A stretch of DNA of 41,010 bases from Cyanobacteria bacterium QS_4_48_99 (GTDB taxonomy: Bacteria > Cyanobacteriota > Cyanobacteriia > Cyanobacteriales > Rubidibacteraceae): assembly GCA_003021505.1 (NCBI GenBank), contig PXPT01000086.1:1-41010 (forward strand). The letters are read 5' to 3'. The notes beneath the pieces are model-generated. The model was given only the letters and a program-made list of their open reading frames with translations, did no database searches and had not been told where the DNA came from. Shown one piece after another: positions 25,953-34,508 of the stretch. Position 1 is the stretch's first letter, and every line of letters starts with the position of its first letter. Made by a program: the position numbers and the translations under genes.

Positions 25953-26456
25953 TTACTTTTCTACTGCAACAACGCCGCGAAACATATTCATACCACAACT
26001 AAATTGATATTCCCCCGGCTGTTGAGGGGTAAATTCGACTGGAGTGACTTGATCGAGGGTTAAATTAGCAGCAATGTAAAAATCAGGTAATAAGACCCTC
26101 TCTAAGCAGCTATTGGGATCACGGCGAAGGAAATTAAGCCTAACAGGTTGTCCGGTTTTCACCACCACCCGCGCTGGCTCATAACCTCCGTCTACTGTGA
26201 TAGTTACTTCTTGAGTTCCTTGCTTAGTTGGTACTTTTTGAGAAATTTTTTTGCTTAGTAAAAACCACCACAACTCTAAGCCAATCAAGGCGGAACCACC
26301 TGCTGTCACACCAATTTTTACGGCTAGGGGTTGCTCAATTTGGCGAAATTGATTTGCTTTCCCGGATGATGTCTCAGCGGATTGGACACCCTGTGCTATT
26401 CCGAAAAGCATTCCTAAACTTGCTAGGCTTCCCCAGATAAGTTTTTTGCTAAACAT
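25953..26456 (-). CDS. Membrane-associated cupredoxin-domain protein
   Basis: The 167-aa protein has a signal peptide (KKLIWGSLASLGMLFGIAQGVQSAE), a second hydrophobic helix (about 47-66: VKIGVTAGGSALIGLELWWF) and a C-terminal cupredoxin fold from about residue 80. The fold has EVTITVDGGYEPARVVVKTGQPVRL, SCLERVLLPDF, VEFTPQQPGEYQFSCGMNMFRG. Cys in FSCGMNMF and the two Met can bind copper, and an upstream Cys (NSCLERV) takes the place where plastocyanins have His. It probably binds or passes copper on the outer face of a membrane. It lies 63 bp after the copper ATPase gene, same strand. Confidence 0.8.
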   Translation of the reverse strand: MFSKKLIWGSLASLGMLFGIAQGVQSAETSSGKANQFRQIEQPLAVKIGVTAGGSALIGLELWWFLLSKKISQKVPTKQGTQEVTITVDGGYEPARVVVKTGQPVRLNFLRRDPNSCLERVLLPDFYIAANLTLDQVTPVEFTPQQPGEYQFSCGMNMFRGVVAVEK

Positions 26457-26519
26457 GGGTACTTATTCCATTTGGGATTTGGGATTTGGGATTAGGTAAT
26501 CAAGGAAAACTGAATGGCT

Positions 26520-28781
26520 TTATCCCTTGCTAGGCTGAAAGTTACGCAGGCGGAGGGCATTTGTTACTACAGAAACCGAACTAAACGCCATTGCTGCCCC
26601 GGCAATAATGGGGTTGAGTAACCAGCCAAAGATGGGGAACAAAATTCCAGCGGCGATGGGAATTCCTGCGGTGTTGTAGATGAAGGCAAAGAAGAGATTT
26701 TGGCGAATGTTGCGAATGGTGGCATTGCTGAGTTGAATGGCAGTGACAATGCCTTGTAATTCTCCCGAAATCAGGGTAAGGTCAGAAGCAGCGATCGCCA
26801 CATCCGTTCCAGTGCCAATCGCAATGCCAACATGGGCTTGTGCTAGGGCAGGGGCATCATTAATGCCATCGCCCACCATCGCTACGATTTTGTCTTCTTT
26901 TTCTTGCAGGGCAACGACTTGTGCCGCTTTTTGGTCAGGACGCACTTCCGCAAGGACGCGGGTAATGCCAGCTTCACGCGCGATCGCTTCTGCGGTTTTT
27001 TGATTATCTCCTGTCAGCATTACCACTTCTAACCCCAGTCGGCGCAGGGACTTAACCGCAGCGGCGGATGAGGGTTTGAGAGCATCGGCAATGGCGATTA
27101 AGCCTTCGATTTTGCCATCAACTGCCATCCAAACGGCGGTTTTCCCCTCTGTTTCCCAGGCTGCTTTGCGCTCTTGCAGGGCTTCGGTAGCAATCCCTAA
27201 TTCTTCCATCCAGCGAGAAGTCCCAATTTGCACGAAGCGCTCTGAGACTGTTCCTTGCACGCCACTTCCAGAAATTGCTTCAAAATTTTGAGCGTCTACA
27301 AGTTTTACCTGTTGAGATTGGGCATAGCTCACCACTGCCTCAGCGAGGGGATGTTCAGAATTGCGTTCTACCGCCGCAGCCAAACGGAGGAGTTTTAGCT
27401 CATTGTGGTTAGCAGTGCCACCCACGGTAACAAAGTCGGTAACGGTGGGTTTTCCGACAGTGAGTGTCCCTGTTTTGTCCAGGACAATCGTTTGAATTCT
27501 GTGAGCGAGTTCTAAACTTTCCGCACCCTTAATCAGGATGCCATTTTCTGCTCCTTTACCCGTTCCCACCATCACAGACGTGGGAGTCGCTAAACCCAAG
27601 GCACAAGGACAGGCAATAATCAGCACTCCTACCGTGGTGATGAGAGCAAGAGTAAGGTTGCCCATGACATTAAACCAAGTTACAAAAGTGGCGATCGCCA
27701 CTGCAATCACCGCAGGCACAAACCACCCTGTCACCTGATCAGCAATGCGCTGAATGGGGGCTTTAGAGCCTTGAGCATCCTGCACTAGTTGGACAATTTG
27801 TGCCAAAACCGTATCTTTACCCACTCGCGTTGCCCGGAACTTAAAACTCCCAGTTTTATTGATTGTCGCGCCAATCACCTCATCCCCAGACTGCTTTTTG
27901 ACAGGCACACTTTCTCCTGTCACCATCGCTTCATATAGGGTGGATCTCCCCTCAGTTATTTCACCATCGACGGGAACTTTTTCACCAGGACGCACTAAAA
28001 TAACATCATCAATCTGGACTTCCTTAATAGGAACATCTATTTCCTGTCCATCACGAATCACCCTGGCATCTCTTGCTTGCAAGCCCATCAGTTGACGAAT
28101 CGCTTCCGAGGTTTGCCCCTTAGCGCGACTCTCAAACAGTCGTCCTAGCAATATTAAGGTAATAACAACCGCTGCTGTTTCGTAGTACACTTGCGGCGTT
28201 AAGCCTTGGTTGATCAAGAAGCCAGAGAAAAGAGTTGCAAACAACGAATAGAAGAACGCGGCGCTTGTGCCTAGGGCAATCAGCGTATCCATTGTTGCCG
28301 CGTGGTGTTTAAAGGCTTTCCAAGTACCCGTGTAGAACCTATAACCACACCAAAACTGCACTGGTACTGTCAGCGCTAATTGAAACCAGGGGTTATGCAA
28401 CCATGCAGGAATCCAGGGTAGGTTTACCCCAATCATCGCGGGGAGAGAACCAACTATCAGGATGACACTAATTACGCCTCCCACTGCTACCTTAATGAGC
28501 AATTCCCGTGACTCGGCTTTGCGGGCAGCTTTCTCAGCATCATCTTCGCCAGTAACCATTTCTTGATCCTGGACTGAGGAGGCGGAGTAGCCCGCATCAT
28601 CGATAGCATCCTGAATTGCTTCTAGATTCGTTTTTTGAGAGTCATACTTAACTGTGGCTTGTTCCATGCCAAAGTTAACGCTGCACTCACTGACTCCTGG
28701 AACGGAGTGAACGGCTTCTTCGATGGTGCTAGCGCAGGAGGCACAACTCATGCCTCGCAGTTTCAGGGTGAGGTTTTCCAT
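26520..28781 (-). CDS. copA: Copper-translocating P1B-type ATPase
   Basis: The 753-aa protein has an N-terminal heavy-metal domain with GMSCASCAST (residues 10-19), eight predicted membrane helices, the TGES actuator motif, the CPC metal site (IACPCALGLATP), phosphorylation site DKTGTLTVG (Asp 435), HPLAEA in the nucleotide domain, and GDGINDAPAL. CPC plus a Cys-x-x-Cys metal domain points to Cu(I) export or delivery to the thylakoid (CopA/CtaA/PacS group); the sequence does not decide which. Adjacent HMA chaperone and cupredoxin support copper. It lies 125 bp after the chaperone gene, probably in one operon. Confidence 0.95.
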   Translation of the reverse strand: MENLTLKLRGMSCASCASTIEEAVHSVPGVSECSVNFGMEQATVKYDSQKTNLEAIQDAIDDAGYSASSVQDQEMVTGEDDAEKAARKAESRELLIKVAVGGVISVILIVGSLPAMIGVNLPWIPAWLHNPWFQLALTVPVQFWCGYRFYTGTWKAFKHHAATMDTLIALGTSAAFFYSLFATLFSGFLINQGLTPQVYYETAAVVITLILLGRLFESRAKGQTSEAIRQLMGLQARDARVIRDGQEIDVPIKEVQIDDVILVRPGEKVPVDGEITEGRSTLYEAMVTGESVPVKKQSGDEVIGATINKTGSFKFRATRVGKDTVLAQIVQLVQDAQGSKAPIQRIADQVTGWFVPAVIAVAIATFVTWFNVMGNLTLALITTVGVLIIACPCALGLATPTSVMVGTGKGAENGILIKGAESLELAHRIQTIVLDKTGTLTVGKPTVTDFVTVGGTANHNELKLLRLAAAVERNSEHPLAEAVVSYAQSQQVKLVDAQNFEAISGSGVQGTVSERFVQIGTSRWMEELGIATEALQERKAAWETEGKTAVWMAVDGKIEGLIAIADALKPSSAAAVKSLRRLGLEVVMLTGDNQKTAEAIAREAGITRVLAEVRPDQKAAQVVALQEKEDKIVAMVGDGINDAPALAQAHVGIAIGTGTDVAIAASDLTLISGELQGIVTAIQLSNATIRNIRQNLFFAFIYNTAGIPIAAGILFPIFGWLLNPIIAGAAMAFSSVSVVTNALRLRNFQPSKG

Positions 28782-28906
28782 AACTGAGATAAGTCGTAAC
28801 TTATACTAGGTTCACTAAATTACCCACAAGAAAAATCTCCGCGCGTCCCGGGTCTCCGTTCTCCGCGTCTGCCTTAACTGTGGATATTCAGCCGGACTCA
28901 ATCTGA

Positions 28907-29140
28907 CTAGCTGCTCCAAAACTTAAGCTTTTGCATAAAAGAAGGAGAGGAAGCGGGATAGCCAGCTTCTGTCATCGCTTCTTTAATTGCTCTCTCAGAC
29001 TGCTGCGTCTCGACATCAACCATCTTGGTTTTGGGATCAGCCTCAACCTGGGCTGTGGAGTCAACGCTAGTAATTGCTTCAGTAATGGTATCGGCACAAG
29101 CAGAACATGCCATATCGGGGGCTTTGAGTTGTAGTTTCAT
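28907..29140 (-). CDS. Heavy-metal-associated (CopZ/Atx1-like) copper chaperone
   Basis: The 77-aa protein is one HMA domain: MKLQLKAPDMACSACADTI with the metal-binding MxCxxC motif at about residues 10-15, then VEADPKTKMVDVETQ and AIKEAMTEAGYPASS, giving beta-alpha-beta-beta-alpha-beta. It is an Atx1/CopZ-type carrier that would hand Cu(I) to the CopA ATPase encoded next. The extra C-terminal FMQKLKFWSS is unusual. It is the first gene after the MerR-like promoter at 29177-29208. Confidence 0.88.
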   Translation of the reverse strand: MKLQLKAPDMACSACADTITEAITSVDSTAQVEADPKTKMVDVETQQSERAIKEAMTEAGYPASSPSFMQKLKFWSS

Positions 29141-29176
29141 ATTGAGTTAAGTGCAAAGATTGAACTTCACACTCTC

Positions 29177-29208
29177 ATTATGAACTTTCCACTCGACTGG
29201 AGAGTCAA
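29177..29208 (-). promoter_or_regulatory. MerR/CueR-type promoter of the copper operon
   Basis: On the minus strand there is -35 TTGACT (29208-29203), a 20-bp spacer and -10 CATAAT (29182-29177). The spacer is longer than the normal 17 bp, as in MerR-family promoters. It contains a near-perfect dyad of the form ACTCTCCA-N6-TGGAAAGT (29184-29205), one mismatch, close to CueR operators. The first codon of the HMA gene is about 37 bp downstream of the -10. No merR-type regulator gene is in the window. Confidence 0.62.
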
Positions 29209-29305
29209 CTCGCTTCGCTCTAATTCAATTTTTTTGAAACCCCTACATTTATGTATGGTATGTATGGGGTGACCTCTGCCCTCTGCCCTCTACCCTCTGC
29301 CTTAT

Positions 29306-30208
29306 TCATGGCAGGAGAGGGAGCAACAAAGTCACGAAGTAGTAAACTAGTGGAGCGGTAAACACATAGCTGTCAGTGCGATCCAGAATGCCTCCGTGTC
29401 CGGGAATGAGCTGTCCTGAGTCCTTCACTCCCGCATCTCGTTTAATCAGGGATTCGGTTAAGTCGCCCATCAGACTGACAACGCCAATGAGCCCCCCGAG
29501 AAGAATGCCGCTCAAATGCCAAGAAGACCAGCCGAGATACCATGCTCCTGCTTCTGCAACTGCCATACTCCCGGCAACACCAAAGAGGGCACCTTCAACT
29601 GTCTTTTTTGGGCTAATCTCGGAGAGTGGGGTGCGACCAAAAACCTTGCCCATTGTGTAAGCGCCAATATCGGCTGCCCAAATACAACTAAACGCTAGCA
29701 AGACGATGGTTAATCCCTCAGGAAAGCTGCTTGGGTCACTCCAGGAAGGGGGCCAGTAGCCATTGAGAGGTAAGTTACTGCTCGCTGTAACAGTATCAGA
29801 GGAGGCGGAGTAAGTGGTTTCTGGTGCTAAGTTTACTCGCAGCCGCACCCAGTAACTCGGGAGGTAGCCACCGTAGAACAGCCCCAAAATTGAGGTAGAA
29901 ATATCAGCAATTGTTGAGAATTTGGGCTGAAATAGTAAGTAAAAACAAATAAAAGTTCCGGTTATAGGAAAGAGCGCATCTGTCAGCTTGGGGGAGACTG
30001 CCGCCGTAATGAGGAGAAGCTGCGAGACGAGGAGTGTAATTTTAGCAGCAGGTGCTATGCCTTTGGAGCCAACTAGTTGGAAATATTCTAATTGCCCTAG
30101 AAAGATAATAACTCCAAAGCCCAGGGTAAAGTACCACCCCCCCACGACAATCATTCCTAGAGCAACAGCGATCGCAATTATTCCACTAATCAGCCGAGAC
30201 AGAGACAT
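29306..30208 (-). CDS. cdsA: Phosphatidate cytidylyltransferase
   Basis: The 300-aa integral membrane protein has about seven hydrophobic helices. The C-terminal signature is complete: ESLIKRDAGVKDSGQLIPGH followed by GGILDRTDS, matching S-x-x-K-R-x4-K-D-x-x-x-[LI]-P-G-H-G-G-[LIV]-x-D-R. It makes CDP-diacylglycerol from CTP and phosphatidate, the precursor of phosphatidylglycerol, a lipid essential for thylakoids. The insert between about residues 120 and 150 (TTYSASSDTVTASSNLPLNG) is variable. The neighbour upstream is a broken SDR gene, followed by cbiT. Confidence 0.94.
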   Translation of the reverse strand: MSLSRLISGIIAIAVALGMIVVGGWYFTLGFGVIIFLGQLEYFQLVGSKGIAPAAKITLLVSQLLLITAAVSPKLTDALFPITGTFICFYLLFQPKFSTIADISTSILGLFYGGYLPSYWVRLRVNLAPETTYSASSDTVTASSNLPLNGYWPPSWSDPSSFPEGLTIVLLAFSCIWAADIGAYTMGKVFGRTPLSEISPKKTVEGALFGVAGSMAVAEAGAWYLGWSSWHLSGILLGGLIGVVSLMGDLTESLIKRDAGVKDSGQLIPGHGGILDRTDSYVFTAPLVYYFVTLLLPLLP

Positions 30209-30414
30209 AGGACGCGCTTTTCTACCAATGGTAGAGCAGAGGTAATCAAGAGGTTAACAAAACCTTATGCTAACCAACTACTTTTACATAATTTAACCAA
30301 TTCCAGGACAAGGGATGATACAGAGTTGCGCTCAAAAGTGTATTTTTCTGGGAGCAGGGGGAGCAGGGGAAGCAGGGGAGAAACAATTAAAAATTAGAAA
30401 TTAAAAATAAAAAA

Positions 30415-31178
30415 TTAAAAATGGGTGAGGTATCCACCATCGATAGCCAAAACCTGTCCAGTGACATAGGATGCAGCGGGCGAAGCAAAGAAAACCACAG
30501 CACCAGCGATTTCTTTTGGCTCCCCCCAACGACCTAGGGAAGTTCGTTTTTCCATCCAAGCGGCGATTTCTGGATTCGCAACGATGTCTGCATTGGTTTC
30601 AGTGGCGAAAAAGCCTGGGGCAACACCATTGACAGTTATTCCAGAGGTTCCGAGTTAGGCAGCAAGCGCCCAAGTTAGTGCTTCGACTCCTCCTTTGGCG
30701 GCAATATAAGCAGCGTCCCCCGCGCTTGCAATGGAACCAGCGATTGAGGTAACGTTAATGATTCTTTCCTCACCCTGGTTACTCATCAGCCGCGCTGCTT
30801 CTCGGCACAGATGAAAGGGAGCAATGAGATCGACATCGACAAGTCGGGGCACCGCATCCATTTCAAACTCGAATAACCTGCGGCGCACGCACACCAATTA
30901 TTGACAAGGATATCGAGCCTCCCGTATTGCTCTCGGATGCTGCTAAACGCTTTTTCTACGGCTGCTTCATCCGTAATATCTAACTGCAACGACGAAGCTG
31001 ATCCGCCGATTGAGGTGATACTCGCAACTGCACGCTTAAGATTTTCCTTGCTTCGCCCATTGACTATCACCCTAGCGCCAGCACTAGTAAGTGCCTTGGC
31101 GATTTCCAGTCCTAATCCCAGGCTCCCTCCAGTAACCAGGGCGATTTTTCTATTTAATCAAAATCCAGGTGGTGTCAC
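30415..31178 (-). pseudogene. Short-chain dehydrogenase/reductase, disrupted
   Basis: From GTG 31178 (AAGG upstream) the sequence follows a classical SDR: KIALVTGGSLGLGLEIAKAL (NAD(P)-binding TGxxxGxG), LDILVNN, RIINVTSIAGSIASAGDAAY with catalytic Ser and the YxxxK motif (AYIAAKG), then SGITVNGVAPGFFATETN and a C-terminus SYVTGQVLAIDGGYLTHF. TGA at 31158 follows PPGF near the start, a frameshift lies near 30897 after VNN, and TAA at 30655 follows WALAA (Glu or Gln expected before LGTSG). Repaired, it would be about 254 aa, like gluconate 5-dehydrogenase or FabG-type enzymes. All catalytic residues are still there. Confidence 0.83.
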
Positions 31179-31200
31179 GGTGCCTTGTTATAGAGAAGTA

Positions 31201-31800
31201 TCACAGTTTTTCTCCGCTTACAATAAAAATGGGATCGACTGCCGCAAAGTTTTGATGAACGCCTCGCTTCTCCAAGCGATTGATTGAAGACTGAACAATC
31301 TCGACGTTGCGGACTTGTAATTCCGCAAAGCTTTCTGAAAGCGCATACAAACTTTCTAGACTTCCGGCAGTGGAAACAATTCGACCAAGGGGTTGCAAGT
31401 ATTCCCAGACCTCTTTAAGCGTCTCCTTAATCGGTCGTCCTCCCTCGATACAGACTCGATGAGGTCGATAGCGCAGGTGGCTGAGACAGTCTGGGGCTTT
31501 GCCTTCGATGACTTCGACATTCTCCACACCGAAGCGCGAACAGTTGCGGCGAATCAAGCTTGCCACTTCCTCGTCCCGTTCTACTGCAATTACCTTACCT
31601 TGAGGACAGAGTAACCCTGTCTCTACCGGAATTGTGCCCGTCCCTGCACCAATATCCCACAAAACTGAGTCAGGTCGCATCCGTAGATAAGAAATAATCA
31701 GCAACCGCACTTCTCGCTTTGTCAGAGGAATCCCCGGCAATTGCTCAAATAAATCATCGGGGATGCCAGGAGTAGTGTAAGGCCAGATGGAGGAAGGCAT
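31201..31800 (-). CDS. cbiT: Cobalt-precorrin-6B/precorrin-6Y C15-methyltransferase, CbiT-type
   Basis: The protein is about 199 aa. MPSSIWPYTTPGIPDDLFEQ and GIPLTKREVRLLIISYLRM are the CbiT N-terminus; SVLWDIGAGTGTIPVE is the S-adenosylmethionine-binding motif I, with VIAVERDEE as motif II. CbiT methylates C15 and decarboxylates C12 in cobalamin synthesis; cyanobacteria make pseudocobalamin by this route. I start at ATG 31800 because MPSSIWP matches where the family begins; an in-frame TTG at 31854 would add 18 residues. No other corrin genes are next to it. Confidence 0.88.
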   Translation of the reverse strand: MPSSIWPYTTPGIPDDLFEQLPGIPLTKREVRLLIISYLRMRPDSVLWDIGAGTGTIPVETGLLCPQGKVIAVERDEEVASLIRRNCSRFGVENVEVIEGKAPDCLSHLRYRPHRVCIEGGRPIKETLKEVWEYLQPLGRIVSTAGSLESLYALSESFAELQVRNVEIVQSSINRLEKRGVHQNFAAVDPIFIVSGEKL

Positions 31801-32122
31801 AGAGTGTTTGGGGTTTAAATCTTGGTTAAAGGTTTGTAAAAACTGGCGGCACAATCTCTAATGCTAAGGCTTCACTCCTGCATTCACATCTATCAATAGC
31901 AGGGCACCCGCTTCAAGGAAGGCACAGGGCAGCTTTACTGGAGGCAAAAGGGAAAAGGTGAGGAGTGAGGAGGTCCGGAGGTCCGGAGGTCCGGAGGGAG
32001 GGGGAAAGTGGGCTTGTTTGCTCGAAAATTTTCTTCCTATTTCCAACTCTCTCACGCCCTCACGCTCTCACTTCTTTCCCTGCTTCCTCTGCTCACCCCC
32101 TCACACTCTCACTTTCCAATTT
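31801..32122. repeat. Repeat-rich spacer with an 8-bp tandem repeat
   Basis: The spacer holds AAGGTGAGGAGTGAGGAGG on the left and CCCTCACGCTCTCACTTC plus CACCCCCTCACACTCTCAC on the right, complementary arms of the purine-rich dispersed repeat. Three perfect copies of AGGTCCGG lie at 31971-31994, followed by AGGG. No gene. Confidence 0.6.
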
Positions 32123-33607
32123 CTAGCCGACTACTTTCAAGGTTGTCAGGGTGGCATCGCTACAACCTATAATTTTGCCGCCGAAGGCGAGGACTTGTTG
32201 CAAGTAGTCGAGGGAAGCGGAAGTAATGGTTTCTCCGGGCATCAGCACTGGAATTCCTGGCGGATAGGGACAGACAAGTTCCGCACTAATATAGCCCATC
32301 GCCTGCTCGAATAGTAAGGATTGAGTAGGGGAAAAGAAAGCATTGCGGGGAGACAATTGGGATGGGGGCGAAGTGCGGGGTTGATAGCACTCTGGCTGCT
32401 GAGGAGTGATAGTTGTTTGATGCTGTTTTGCTAGAGCTGTCAAGGATTGCACTAGCTTTTCGATATCCGCTGCGGTGTTGCCTAAGGTGACGATGAAAGT
32501 CAGATGTTGGTGTATGGGTAACTCAGCAGTAACCCCAAATTGCTCGCGTAAAATTTCATCTGCTTCAAATCCGCTTAGATTGAGTTGGGAAACATTGACA
32601 GTAACCCGTGTGCAATCCAGTGTTATGAAACCGGGAATGGGCTGATTAGAAGTCGATTCTAGGACAGACAAGCCGGGAATCTGCTTAATTTTAGTGCTGG
32701 CATCGTCAGCGAGTTGTAAGGTTTTTGTCATCAACGGTTTGCCCTGCAGTGCCATTTGCTGCCTTACCCCATCCAGAGAAGCCAAGAGTAGATAGCTGGG
32801 GCTGCTGGACTGCAAAAGTTGTAGTGCCTGAGAAATGCTTTGGGCATCGATGTGATTTCCCTGGAGATGGAGCATGGATGCTTGCGTCATTGCCCCTAAA
32901 ACTTTGTGGCTCGATTGCACTGTTAAGTCAGCACCGGCGGAGAGGGCAGAGGGAGGCAAGTCTGGGTGAAAGGCGAAGTGTGCCCCGTGTGCCTCGTCTA
33001 CGAGTAAGGGGAGGTGGTGTTGATGAGCGAGATGAGCAATCGCTTCCACATCTCCACAAATTCCCTGATAGGTGGGGTAGAGCATCATTACGGCTTGGGC
33101 ATCGGGATGCTGCTTTAAGGCGGCTTCTACTGCCGCTGGGGTGATGCTGTAGGCAAGATCAAAGTTGGGATCGTATTCTGGGTAAATATAGATCGGAATC
33201 GCACCGGAGAGGATTAAACCTGCGATCGCAGATTGATGAATATTGCGAGGCAGAATAATTTTCTCCCCTGCGTGGCAAGTTGCCAGCATCGCCGCCATTA
33301 CCCCACAAGTGGAACCATTTACCAGAAACCAGGTTTTTTGTGCCCCAAACGCTGCCGCTGCTAGCTGTTGTGCTTCCCCAATCACCCCCTCCGGGGCAAA
33401 CAAATTATCCAACTCTGGCAGTTCCGGCAAATCTGCCTGAAATACCAATTCTCCCAACAAGTTTGCCAGTGGCGGAGCAATTCCCTGTCCTCGCTTATGC
33501 CCTGGCGAGTAAAACGCAGTATCCGGCTTGTTAGCGCATACCTGCAAGGTATCGAGTAAGGGAGTTTGAGATTGAGATGGGAAGAAATCGTCTGAAGTAG
33601 GGAACAT
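32123..33607 (-). CDS. Orn/Lys/Arg decarboxylase-family PLP enzyme
   Basis: The 494-aa protein of the SpeA/LdcC-like major domain family (fold I aminotransferase-like) carries TAFYSPGHKRGQG and LPELPELDNLFAPEG near the N-terminus, FLVNGSTCGVMAAMLA, PRNIHQSAIAGLILSGA, LLVDEAHGAHFAFHP (Asp and His contacting the cofactor) and SSHKVLGAMTQAS, whose Lys should form the Schiff base. The size matches the short cyanobacterial/Gram-positive form without a wing domain. The product could be agmatine, cadaverine or putrescine; substrate is not readable from motifs. Ends at 32123 on the minus strand, 322 bp before cbiT starts. Confidence 0.9.
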   Translation of the reverse strand: MFPTSDDFFPSQSQTPLLDTLQVCANKPDTAFYSPGHKRGQGIAPPLANLLGELVFQADLPELPELDNLFAPEGVIGEAQQLAAAAFGAQKTWFLVNGSTCGVMAAMLATCHAGEKIILPRNIHQSAIAGLILSGAIPIYIYPEYDPNFDLAYSITPAAVEAALKQHPDAQAVMMLYPTYQGICGDVEAIAHLAHQHHLPLLVDEAHGAHFAFHPDLPPSALSAGADLTVQSSHKVLGAMTQASMLHLQGNHIDAQSISQALQLLQSSSPSYLLLASLDGVRQQMALQGKPLMTKTLQLADDASTKIKQIPGLSVLESTSNQPIPGFITLDCTRVTVNVSQLNLSGFEADEILREQFGVTAELPIHQHLTFIVTLGNTAADIEKLVQSLTALAKQHQTTITPQQPECYQPRTSPPSQLSPRNAFFSPTQSLLFEQAMGYISAELVCPYPPGIPVLMPGETITSASLDYLQQVLAFGGKIIGCSDATLTTLKVVG

Positions 33608-33859
33608 ACATCGTCGAGCATAGATGAAGGGACATGATGCCTATGCTTTATCACTAGCCAAAGAGACTTTCAAAGTTAATAACCTAGAGGGATAAGAATT
33701 CCAGTGCTTAATGTTTTTTTATCGACTAAAAACAGACTAACACTTTTTATGCTGCGTTAAGAAAAGACTTGCTGCAAACTGTTCAGTTTTAAAATTATTT
33801 CAATTTTGGGAACCCTGGTAGGTAATACCAAAGTTGACTCACATGAGGAAATTGATACG

Positions 33860-34374
33860 ATGGCAAAAAATAGGTACGTCAAGCAAAGCGATTATTAGAT
33901 CACGGAAAAGAGGGCTACGCACTATTTTCTAGTGGCAATCTTTTCTATAAACACTATTAGCTAATGAATGTCTCACGGCAACGAGTATCTCAACTCATAG
34001 AAGTTGCAGAAAAATAACTTGCCACACTTCCTGTGGAAACAATAGTCAAAGTGAGTAACTAAAACAAGGAAGAGAAGCAATAACTAACGCCTGAACAAGA
34101 GTCAGTACGTGCAGCTTCTAAACTTGTTGATTCAACAATACCGAAGCTATCTTCCAGCTCCTCTGATTCTACGACACACCAACTACCTGACAAATTCCAC
34201 TGGTGGGAAGTTTTAGGAGTAAATCCGAACGCTACACCTCAAGAGGTGCAGACGGCTTATCGCAAGTTAATACAGGAGGATCATCCTGATGTAGATTCCT
34301 CGTGGCAAGCGAGGAGTTTAGCGCAACGCATCAATGCAGCGTATGAAGAGTACAAAACGTCTCTGTCTTCATAA
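33860..34374 (+). pseudogene. J-domain (DnaJ-like) protein with four in-frame stops
   Basis: ATG 33860 opens MAKNRYVKQ. After a small shift near 33885 the frame runs on as AKRLLDHGKEGYALFSSGNL and so to TAA 34372, interrupted by TAG 33958, TAA 34015, TAA 34060 and TAA 34081. Each stop sits where Gln fits (EK[stop]LATLP, KQ[stop]LTPEQ). The C-terminal 60 residues are a J domain: HWWEVLGVNPNATPQEVQTA, the HPD motif in QEDHPDVDSS, and AQRINAAYEEYKTSL. Repaired, it would be about 165 aa, with a helical N-terminus and a Ser/Thr-rich linker. J domains stimulate Hsp70 ATPase. The shift fits loss of one GCAA unit from a GCAAGCAA run. Confidence 0.78.
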
Positions 34375-34508
34375 CTAGTTTGGGGGAAGCACCTGGAATA
34401 CTCACGGGCTTGAGCTTGGAGCTACCGTCCTATAACCTCAGCCCGTACCTGAGCCAGGATAAAATAGGAATGAGCCTGTGTCTAAGTAAAAAACACTAAC
34501 TTTCTCGT

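Noticed and set aside
26737-28095. Several plus-strand frames opposite copA
   Set aside because: They are shadow frames with Ser/Ala/Pro-rich composition caused by codon bias of the ATPase gene.
31960-32000. Possible CRISPR array
   Set aside because: The repeat unit is only 8 bp, directly tandem, with no spacers and no cas genes in the window.
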